A stretch of DNA of 64,000 nt, taken from NCBI RefSeq assembly GCF_003751845.1, contig NZ_RJKQ01000002.1, positions 1,396,668 to 1,460,667 on the forward strand, read 5' to 3'. Below, one piece after another: positions 57,468-64,000 of this stretch. This DNA comes from Enterobacter sp. BIGb0383. GTDB lineage: Bacteria; Pseudomonadota; Gammaproteobacteria; Enterobacterales; Enterobacteriaceae. How positions within the stretch are numbered: the stretch's first letter is position 1; each line of letters starts with the position of its first letter. The notes below the pieces were generated by a model. That model ran no database searches, was not told the origin of the DNA, and was given only the letters and a program-made list of their open reading frames with translations. Position numbers and translations under genes: made by a program.

Positions 57468-57967
57468 TTTGCAATATTATTTTTTGGAAGAAATTAGCCG
57501 ATTTGGTGTTATAAAGAACACAGTACGAAAATGGACCGCAGCTAGGAAAATTAGTGGTAAAGCTGACCTCTTAAAATGTTGACTGTTCTCTTGGTTTTAA
57601 AGTCCTCGTCATTCTGCATATGCGTAAACATCGCCAATCTCTACGAGAAACCTGTACAATTTTTTATATTTATGCTCTTCCCACGTTTTATCAGTGGATA
57701 CGTTGTATTATAAGGGAGGATATGGCGCACTCAGAAATAATCATCGAGTAAGGAAATGACATCCAAGTAATCTCATATAAAACCTACCAACTCGTCTAGT
57801 CTTCAATCAATTAGAATGAGTATGAAAAACTCCGTATTGAATTCGATTATGTAACAAAGTTACAGGCTTTACACCAATTAAAAAGAACTCACCACATGCA
57901 GGATAAATTGCCTTTCATGAATAATTTAGAGCAGAAGTATCCAGAAGTACATTTTACTAGTGGGTGA
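57468..57967 (+). pseudogene. Decayed IS3-family (IS150-type) OrfA transposase
   Basis: Three fragments in order, in different frames, match the layout of an IS150-type OrfA. First (57487-57582) EEISRFGVIKNTVRKWTAARKISGKADLLK, a helix-turn-helix. Second (57617-57751) HMRKHRQSLRETCTIFYIYALPTFYQWIR, the second helix-turn-helix. Third (57815-57967) EYEKLRIEFDYVTKLQALHQLKR and NNLEQKYPEV, the leucine-zipper and OrfA/OrfB junction. Stops and frameshifts separate them and no OrfB or terminal repeats are visible. It marks old mobile DNA beside the toxin-antitoxin and nuclease genes. Confidence 0.68.
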
Positions 57968-58256
57968 CACCGTGCAGGACTCAAAATAAAATAGTTACAG
58001 TTATACCAGAGCTATATCACGCAAAGAAAACAGCCATTTTAATGCGGTAATGGGAATATTCCCGGGGACACTGAAACAGGATTTTTTTGTACTCTTTTAA
58101 TATTATAACACCAGAAACATCCCGCACAAAAAATATGTTTAAATGGCTACCATAACCTTGAAAGTATAATATCAAAGAAACATAAACGGGCTTAATTTAA
58201 TTAAGCCCGAAAAATGCACATTAAAAACATAATTAACATAGAGTCCAGTTAATTTA
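57968..58256. other. AT-rich non-coding stretch
   Basis: This stretch holds no recognisable gene between the IS remnant and the three-gene nuclease operon, apart from the hairpin at 58187-58209. Base composition is clearly lower in GC than the flanking chromosome, as is the whole block from 57277 to 60794. Confidence 0.5.
58187..58209 (-). terminator. Terminator of the nuclease operon
   Basis: CGGGCTTAA and TTAAGCCCG form a perfect 9 bp stem. On the minus strand it is followed by TTTATGTTT. It lies 48 bp after the last gene of the operon. Confidence 0.7.
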
Positions 58257-58604
58257 TTACCCTATGAACCATTTGTGATTAGCCCCATCCCAGCCATAGT
58301 GCTTTTCATGAAAAGCCTTCATTGCTGCAACATACTGAGAAAGTATTAATACGACATCACTGGTTTGTGGTACATCATCCTCATCTAAAACATCTAAATA
58401 TGCAATGTTTTCTTCAGTTGAAAGTATAACTCTTATTTTTTCTATTAAGCGGTTTACTATCTGTATCTTCCTTTTACTTAAAGCAGCATCAGGTTTTTTC
58501 TTGGATAACTCTTTGAATTCCAAGTACATAGCACTAAGCAATGGAGTCATATTATCATATGTTTCCGCTATTTCCTTAGTAGTATAAAATTTTTCTCTTT
58601 CCAT
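58257..58604 (-). CDS. Hypothetical small protein B of the nuclease operon
   Basis: A 115-residue, mainly helical, acidic protein of no family I recognise. It is a diverged tandem paralogue of the preceding gene: both share LSKK-x-P-D-A, a K-rich helix with VN(K/R)L, and the strong motif DEDxxPQxSDVVxILSQY (here LDEDDVPQTSDVVLILSQYV). It ends with an aromatic tail (YGWDGANHKWFIG). It follows the paralogue after only 2 bp, so it is cotranscribed and probably coupled. A regulatory or antitoxin-like partner of the nuclease is possible but unproven. Confidence 0.72.
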   Translation of the reverse strand: MEREKFYTTKEIAETYDNMTPLLSAMYLEFKELSKKKPDAALSKRKIQIVNRLIEKIRVILSTEENIAYLDVLDEDDVPQTSDVVLILSQYVAAMKAFHEKHYGWDGANHKWFIG

Positions 58605-58606
58605 CG

Positions 58607-59011
58607 TTAATCCTTAAGTTTCTTAGGTTTCACTGTACGTATTAACATCATACCTTCTTCATCTGTCTTATCGCCTTCACCACCCTCAACACGCCAATAC
58701 CAAGATCCATTTCTAATAACTACATTATCTGCCCTCAGTTTCTCAAAGCATTGAAGATACTGAGATAGTATAAAAACAACGTCACTGTTTTGTGGTATGC
58801 CATCCTCATCAAATACCTCAAAATCATCAAATGGTTTATACTTATCAATAAGATAATCATTGCTCTGACATAGCAACTTGTTAACAAAGTTAAGTTTAAA
58901 TTTATTAACCGCATCATTAGGATTTTTTTTAGAAAGAAGAGATATTTCTTCATAAACACTTAGTAATTGCCCAGACAATTTTTCAAACATATCCACATTA
59001 CTTCTATTCAT
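58607..59011 (-). CDS. Hypothetical small protein A of the nuclease operon
   Basis: A 134-residue, mostly helical protein with the motif DEDGIPQNSDVVFILSQYL (about residues 68-86), shared with the gene downstream. A Trp-rich stretch (NGSWYWRVEGG) and a basic C-terminus (RTVKPKKLKD) are unique to it. It starts 9 bp after the nuclease gene. I do not recognise the family. Tandem duplication and divergence suggest the two small proteins act together or bind different partners. Confidence 0.72.
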   Translation of the reverse strand: MNRSNVDMFEKLSGQLLSVYEEISLLSKKNPNDAVNKFKLNFVNKLLCQSNDYLIDKYKPFDDFEVFDEDGIPQNSDVVFILSQYLQCFEKLRADNVVIRNGSWYWRVEGGEGDKTDEEGMMLIRTVKPKKLKD

Positions 59012-59020
59012 ATAGTATCC

Positions 59021-60397
59021 TCAAGATGGGCACGAACGTCTAAATTCTATGTATTTCTTTTTTAAAACTTCTATCGGAGCTCTTTGTTTGCTCTCATAAA
59101 CATCTACCATTAGCTTTAAATCATCATCAGTAATTGCAATTATACATTTCCTTTGGGATGACCATAAATCAATAGTATTAGTAAACATTGCTTTGGGAAG
59201 GGGATTTCTAGTTAAAAAAACACCAAACCTACCAATATTTGGCTGAAGGTATCTATTAAGTTGATTTATGTGATCCCTTTCTATTTTTTTAACATTCTTC
59301 ATTTCAATAACAAGCTGTCTATTTTCATAATCAGTGAAAATTTCATCAAGAAAATCGACATCACGATTATTATAAAAGATCAAATCTCTGATATGTCTTC
59401 CTGACTCAGTTCTACTTTGAGTCTGAGCAAAATCAAGATGTGGATAGAACAATGTAGCTAAAAGCTCTGCGGCCAGTTCTTCATATTCCATATCGGCCCC
59501 ATCTTCTTTCCCTGAATTTAGTTTTAAAAGTTGATTAAGCTTTCTTTTCGCAGATAAAACCGGGATCTGACTAAAGAGTGGATCATTATGGCAGTCTTGA
59601 GAACTTCTATCCTTATATTTAACATACTCTTCGACTATACCATAATTCTCTCTATTGTAATTTAAAACCTTAACTCTTTCCTCTGGCTCATTGGGGTTGA
59701 ATATATCATCCCTTGGACAATGTGATTTGAAGTAATCGTCAAAATTTATCCATGGATTAAATCTAAGCCATCTTTTCGGAGTAAATATGATCGGTTCTCT
59801 AGTCTTTGGATTCACAGGAAGGAATAATTTTTCATTATACAAAAAATCATGTTTTTTATAGTTATAAAGTGAATCAAGGATAACACCCTCAGTAGGTATT
59901 CCATGGATTTGACATTGCTCGACTGTGTAGTCTATCAAAAAAGATTTAATATAATTACAAGCAATATCACTTATTCTATCTTTTGAAATACCAGAGATGT
60001 AAAGCTGAATAACCTCAAAATGTGTAAAACCAAAATTACTATACTCAGGAATATCCCGAAACAAGTTTAAAATCTGATTTGCTTGTTTATCACCAATTCT
60101 AAGCCCTTTCCGAGATTTTGATACCCCAAGCCCTATCTCTGAGCATTCAGAGACATTAACTAAGACCTTAATCGCTTCATCTTCTTTACCTTTTTTTATC
60201 AAAAAATTAAGGTAATTAAATGAATTAGTGATCGTTGTATGCAATGCTTGATCTTGTAAAGATGGTGACTTCCACAATAAAAATGGGTCGATATAGAGTG
60301 GTATATCTTCGTCAAAAAATTGAATTGCAAAATCTAAATCGGCTTGAGACTTAAGGATGCCATGGTAATCAGTTAATCTAGGTCTAAATAAATCCAT
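59021..60397 (-). CDS. PD-(D/E)XK nuclease-like protein, candidate defence effector
   Basis: A 458-residue protein. The C-terminal part (about 300-400) reads as an Mrr-like PD-(D/E)XK nuclease. A helix with Glu306 and Glu311 (YEELAAELLATLF) is followed by Asp338 (RDLIFYN), then Glu365-x-Lys367 (LVIEMKN) and Gln379 (INQLNRYL). The N-terminal 300 residues (RPRLTDYHGILK, LYIDPFLLWKSP) form an unrecognised, probably sensing, domain. The start follows GAGGATAT. First gene of an AT-rich three-gene operon next to ssb. A restriction or phage-defence role is inferred from fold, composition and neighbourhood. Confidence 0.75.
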   Translation of the reverse strand: MDLFRPRLTDYHGILKSQADLDFAIQFFDEDIPLYIDPFLLWKSPSLQDQALHTTITNSFNYLNFLIKKGKEDEAIKVLVNVSECSEIGLGVSKSRKGLRIGDKQANQILNLFRDIPEYSNFGFTHFEVIQLYISGISKDRISDIACNYIKSFLIDYTVEQCQIHGIPTEGVILDSLYNYKKHDFLYNEKLFLPVNPKTREPIIFTPKRWLRFNPWINFDDYFKSHCPRDDIFNPNEPEERVKVLNYNRENYGIVEEYVKYKDRSSQDCHNDPLFSQIPVLSAKRKLNQLLKLNSGKEDGADMEYEELAAELLATLFYPHLDFAQTQSRTESGRHIRDLIFYNNRDVDFLDEIFTDYENRQLVIEMKNVKKIERDHINQLNRYLQPNIGRFGVFLTRNPLPKAMFTNTIDLWSSQRKCIIAITDDDLKLMVDVYESKQRAPIEVLKKKYIEFRRSCPS

Positions 60398-60794
60398 ATA
60401 TCCTCAACTTACTATCTAAATATCATCACAATAATGAATTATGGAAAAGTGAGTAATTATAAATTCAAGTAGGATATTATCATTAATGAAAAGAAGAATT
60501 CAAGAAAAATTAAAAATTATTAATCATCTCGTTTACCACGATGACTTTTCACATATCAATAGAAAGTTTTAAACTCAAAAAAACACTCGTATTTCAGCGG
60601 GATATAAAAATTATATCATTAACATTAGGAGAAGTATTTTCATTTTAATAGAATATATTATCGCATAACTCAAGGTAAGTTTAGAAATGATAGCTATAGA
60701 GAATTACTAAAATCATCGTTATATATTTAAATTAAAAAACCTCCGATAATTCGGAGGTTTTTAATAAAGTTATTGTGTAATATCTAAAGTCAAT
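60398..60794. other. AT-rich region between the nuclease operon and ssb
   Basis: About 400 bp, very AT-rich. It should carry the promoter of the nuclease operon, but no well-spaced -35/-10 pair stands out. A 28-codon ORF at 60486-60572 (MKRRIQEKLKIINHLVYHDD...) has no clear ribosome-binding site and is not called. The ssb terminator lies at the right end. Confidence 0.45.
60736..60761. terminator. ssb terminator
   Basis: AAAACCTCCGA and TCGGAGGTTTT form a perfect 11 bp stem with a TAAT loop, flanked by A and T runs, 34 bp after the ssb stop. It marks the right border of the inserted AT-rich DNA. Confidence 0.88.
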
Positions 60795-61337
60795 TTAGAA
60801 CGGGATATCGTCGTCAAAGTCCATCGGCGGCTCGTTGGACGGTGCCGGTGCAGACTGAGGCTGCTGCGGACGGGACTGTGCGCCGCCGCTGAACTGGTTC
60901 TGGTTGCCGCCCTGCGGCTGCTGAGGCTGGCCCCAGCTACCACCACCCTGCTGACCACCGCCGGCCGGCGCGCCTGCACCCTGCTGACGACCGCCGAGCA
61001 TTTGCATCACGCCGCCAATCTGCGGAACGTTGATCTCGGTGGTGTAACGCTCCTGCCCGCTTTGATCGGTCCATTTGCGCGTGCGCAGCTGGCCTTCGAT
61101 GTAAACCTGGGAACCTTTACGCAGATACTCGCCGGCCACTTCTGCCAGCTTGCCGAACATCACAACGCGGTGCCACTCGGTCTGCTCTTTCATTTCACCG
61201 GTCTGCTTGTCACGCCAGGATTCGGAAGTAGCCAGCGTCATGTTGGCGACCGCGCCACCACTCGGCATATAGCGAACTTCCGGGTCCTGGCCCAGATTAC
61301 CGACGAGAATCACCTTATTGATGCCTCTGCTGGCCAT
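60795..61337 (-). CDS. ssb: Single-stranded DNA-binding protein
   Basis: A 180-residue SSB. The OB-fold is residues 1-112 ([43 protein letters not shown] start; [20 protein letters not shown]). A Gly/Gln/Pro-rich linker and the conserved acidic tail DFDDDIPF, which recruits partner proteins, follow. It protects single strands in replication, repair and recombination. The start at 61337 is the family Met; the upstream in-frame ATG adds nine non-conserved residues. Divergent from uvrA with a LexA box between. Confidence 0.97.
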   Translation of the reverse strand: MASRGINKVILVGNLGQDPEVRYMPSGGAVANMTLATSESWRDKQTGEMKEQTEWHRVVMFGKLAEVAGEYLRKGSQVYIEGQLRTRKWTDQSGQERYTTEINVPQIGGVMQMLGGRQQGAGAPAGGGQQGGGSWGQPQQPQGGNQNQFSGGAQSRPQQPQSAPAPSNEPPMDFDDDIPF

Positions 61338-61486
61338 GATCGAGTCTCCTGAATACGTATACAAAATAAATTTTAGCGGGCGATTGTATCATCACAAAGC
61401 GCCGTTTTGATAGCTTGAGGGCCGTATTCCAGTAAATGGTTCATCATACGACATTTTTACAGCAGAACCTGGAATGCGCCTTCGAA

Positions 61487-61506
61487 TACTGTATATCCAC
61501 TCAGGT
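61487..61506. promoter_or_regulatory. LexA (SOS) box between ssb and uvrA
   Basis: TACTGTATATCCACTCAGGT fits the CTG-N10-CAG SOS consensus and is nearly identical to the E. coli uvrA box. It controls uvrA and one ssb promoter in the SOS response. Confidence 0.9.
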
Positions 61507-61580
61507 TCAATTGTGTCATAATTAGCCGTTTATGACCATCGGTTGTCTTGCAGGCAAACCGTTATCTACCGGGAATGAGA

Positions 61581-64000
61581 ATGGATAAGATCGAAGTCCG
61601 GGGCGCACGTACCCATAATCTTAAAAATATTAATCTCGTCATCCCACGCGACAAGCTCATCGTCGTTACCGGGCTGTCGGGTTCAGGCAAATCCTCGCTG
61701 GCGTTTGACACCCTCTATGCCGAAGGGCAGCGTCGCTATGTCGAGTCGCTTTCCGCCTATGCGCGGCAGTTCCTGTCGCTGATGGAAAAGCCGGATGTCG
61801 ACCATATCGAGGGCCTCTCGCCCGCGATCTCCATTGAGCAGAAATCGACGTCCCATAACCCGCGTTCTACCGTGGGCACCATCACCGAGATTCACGATTA
61901 TCTGCGTCTGCTGTTCGCCCGCGTCGGTGAGCCACGCTGCCCGGATCACGACGTGCCGCTGGCGGCGCAAACCGTCAGCCAGATGGTAGATAACGTACTG
62001 TCCCAGCCGGAAGGCAAACGCCTGATGCTGCTGGCACCGATCATCAAAGAGCGTAAAGGCGAGCACACCAAAACCCTGGAAAACCTGGCAAGCCAGGGCT
62101 ATATTCGCGCCCGTATTGACGGCGAAGTGTGTGATCTGTCGGATCCGCCGAAGCTGGAACTGCAGAAGAAACACACCATCGAAGTGGTGATTGACCGTTT
62201 CAAAGTGCGCGAAGACCTGACCCAGCGCCTGGCGGAATCCTTTGAAACCGCGCTGGATCTCTCCGGTGGCAGCGCGATCGTCGCCGATATGGACGACCCG
62301 AAAGCGGAAGAGCTGCTATTTTCCGCCAACTTTGCCTGCCCGGTCTGCGGCTACAGTATGCGCGAGCTGGAACCGCGTCTATTCTCGTTCAACAACCCGG
62401 CGGGTGCCTGCCCGACCTGTGATGGTCTGGGCGTGCAGCAGTATTTCGACCCTGACCGCGTGATCCAGAACCCGGAGCTGTCCCTGGCCGGTGGTGCCAT
62501 CCGCGGCTGGGATCGCCGCAACTTCTACTATTTCCAGATGCTGAAATCGCTGGCGGACCACTATAAGTTCGACGTCGACGCCCCCTGGGGCAGCCTTGAT
62601 GCCAGCGTGCACAAAGTGGTGCTGTTCGGATCCGGTAAAGAGTCTATTGAATTCAAATACATGAACGATCGTGGTGACACCTCCGTGCGCCGCCATCCGT
62701 TTGAAGGCGTGCTGCATAATATGGAGCGTCGCTATAAAGAGACCGAGTCCAGCGCGGTACGCGAGGAGCTGGCGAAGTTTATCAGCAACCGTTCGTGTGC
62801 CAGCTGTGACGGCACCCGTCTGCGTCGCGAAGCACGCCACGTGTTCGTTGAGAACACGCCGCTGCCAACCATCTCCGATATGAGCATCGGCCATGCGATG
62901 GACTTCTTCAATAACCTGAAGCTGTCCGGCCAGCGGGCGCAAATCGCCGAGAAAGTGCTGAAAGAGATTGGCGATCGCCTTAAGTTCCTGGTGAACGTCG
63001 GCCTGAACTACCTCTCTCTTTCCCGTTCGGCAGAAACGCTTTCCGGCGGTGAAGCCCAGCGTATCCGTCTGGCAAGCCAGATCGGTGCAGGCCTGGTGGG
63101 TGTCATGTACGTGCTGGATGAGCCGTCCATCGGCCTGCATCAGCGCGATAACGAACGCCTGTTGGGCACCCTTATCCACCTGCGTAATCTCGGCAATACG
63201 GTGATTGTGGTTGAGCACGATGAGGACGCGATCCGTGCGGCAGATCACGTGATCGATATCGGACCGGGCGCGGGCGTGCACGGCGGCCAGGTGGTGGCAG
63301 AAGGCACGCTTGACGACATTATGGCGGTACCGGAGTCCCTGACCGGCCAGTTTATGAGCGGCAAGCGTCAGATCGGCGTGCCGAAAAACCGCGTCAAAGC
63401 CGACCCGAAAAAGGTCCTGAAGCTGACCGGCGCACGTGGGAACAACCTGAAGGACGTGACCCTGACCCTGCCAGTCGGGCTGTTTACCTGCGTTACCGGC
63501 GTCTCCGGCTCCGGTAAATCGACCCTGATCAACGATACTCTGTTCCCGCTTGCCCAGCGTCAGCTGAACGGCGCGACAATTATTGAACCGGCTCCGTACC
63601 GTGATATTCAGGGACTGGAGCATTTCGATAAGGTTATCGACATCGACCAGAGCCCGATTGGTCGTACCCCGCGCTCCAACCCGGCGACCTATACCGGCGT
63701 CTTTACGCCGGTGCGCGAGCTGTTTGCCGGGGTGCCGGAGTCACGCTCTCGCGGCTATACGCCGGGTCGCTTCAGCTTTAACGTGCGCGGCGGCCGCTGT
63801 GAAGCCTGCCAGGGCGATGGCGTGATCAAGGTAGAGATGCACTTCCTGCCGGATATCTACGTTCCCTGCGACCAGTGCAAAGGCAAACGCTATAACCGCG
63901 AAACGCTGGAGATTAAGTACAAGGGCAAGACTATCCACGAAGTGCTGGATATGACTATCGAAGAGGCGCGTGAGTTCTTTGATGCCGTTCCGGCACTGGC
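61581..64000 (+). CDS. uvrA: Excinuclease ABC subunit A (5-prime part)
   Basis: The gene starts at 61581 ([17 protein letters not shown]) and runs off the right edge; about 806 of some 940 codons are visible. First Walker [11 protein letters not shown] (about 31-40), a zinc module with CPVCGYS and CPTCDGLG, the signature [14 protein letters not shown], Walker [13 protein letters not shown], and the second Walker [11 protein letters not shown]. The second zinc finger ([16 protein letters not shown]) is present. UvrA dimers load UvrB at bulky DNA lesions in nucleotide excision repair. Confidence 0.98.
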   Translation, partial: MDKIEVRGARTHNLKNINLVIPRDKLIVVTGLSGSGKSSLAFDTLYAEGQRRYVESLSAYARQFLSLMEKPDVDHIEGLSPAISIEQKSTSHNPRSTVGTITEIHDYLRLLFARVGEPRCPDHDVPLAAQTVSQMVDNVLSQPEGKRLMLLAPIIKERKGEHTKTLENLASQGYIRARIDGEVCDLSDPPKLELQKKHTIEVVIDRFKVREDLTQRLAESFETALDLSGGSAIVADMDDPKAEELLFSANFACPVCGYSMRELEPRLFSFNNPAGACPTCDGLGVQQYFDPDRVIQNPELSLAGGAIRGWDRRNFYYFQMLKSLADHYKFDVDAPWGSLDASVHKVVLFGSGKESIEFKYMNDRGDTSVRRHPFEGVLHNMERRYKETESSAVREELAKFISNRSCASCDGTRLRREARHVFVENTPLPTISDMSIGHAMDFFNNLKLSGQRAQIAEKVLKEIGDRLKFLVNVGLNYLSLSRSAETLSGGEAQRIRLASQIGAGLVGVMYVLDEPSIGLHQRDNERLLGTLIHLRNLGNTVIVVEHDEDAIRAADHVIDIGPGAGVHGGQVVAEGTLDDIMAVPESLTGQFMSGKRQIGVPKNRVKADPKKVLKLTGARGNNLKDVTLTLPVGLFTCVTGVSGSGKSTLINDTLFPLAQRQLNGATIIEPAPYRDIQGLEHFDKVIDIDQSPIGRTPRSNPATYTGVFTPVRELFAGVPESRSRGYTPGRFSFNVRGGRCEACQGDGVIKVEMHFLPDIYVPCDQCKGKRYNRETLEIKYKGKTIHEVLDMTIEEAREFFDAVPAL

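Noticed and set aside
57435..57497. 20-codon hydrophobic peptide MSESVFILTFIFAILFFGRN, like a type I toxin
   Set aside because: No Shine-Dalgarno sequence or antisense RNA signature, and it overlaps the frame of the decayed OrfA, so it is probably chance.
60486..60572. 28-codon ORF between the nuclease operon and ssb
   Set aside because: No ribosome-binding site and random-looking AT-rich composition.

Overview
The window is a 64 kb chromosomal segment of an Enterobacteriaceae bacterium related to, but not, Escherichia coli (GC-rich coding, Enterobacter/Klebsiella/Kosakonia-like). Most of it follows the E. coli order running from proP back to ssb-uvrA: proP, yjcZ-crfC, yjdM(phnA), rpiB-rpiR-alsBACEK, fdhF, gltP, acs-yjcH-actP, yjcE, ghxP, sraL/soxR/soxS, pdeC(yjcC), yjcB, ssb, uvrA. 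Protein lengths mostly equal the E. coli ones. The sequence shows the expected control elements: a CRP site at proP, a sigma-54-like promoter and in-frame UGA plus SECIS in fdhF, PUR boxes at ghxP, a perfect SoxR box, a Fur box at fecI, and a LexA box between ssb and uvrA.

The differences from that backbone are the accessory content. (i) At the left edge is the start of a large two-partner-secretion exoprotein, preceded by only the last codons of its transporter gene, then a secreted hypothetical protein. (ii) kdgT sits beside proP. (iii) The phn carbon-phosphorus lyase operon is absent except for a full-length orphan phnH. (iv) nrf is missing, so gltP and acs are directly divergent. (v) Between actP and yjcE lie a divergent hypothetical/Gfo-Idh-MocA pair, an lrgAB-like pair with a LysR regulator, and a hipBA-like toxin-antitoxin locus with three matching palindromic operators.

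(vi) The yjcB-ssb junction is the main insertion hot spot, about 20 kb long. It holds the complete ferric citrate system fecIRABCDE; a divergent cluster of an ABC importer, a metallo-beta-lactamase-fold hydrolase, a LacI regulator and an inositol-monophosphatase-family enzyme, with two perfect CpG-centred palindromes in the divergent promoter; a second-locus RoxA-like oxygenase; and a PrlF antitoxin whose YhaV toxin is dead through three lesions. An AT-rich stretch follows with a decayed IS150-type OrfA and a three-gene operon encoding a PD-(D/E)XK nuclease-like protein and two diverged tandem paralogues.

The two best candidates for something undescribed are that AT-rich three-gene operon next to ssb (58257-60397), which looks like a defence or conflict module, and the importer/MBL/LacI/IMPase cluster (48595-55242), which looks like uptake and stepwise dephosphorylation of a phosphodiester or cyclic-phosphate polyol. 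Both functions are inferred, not shown.
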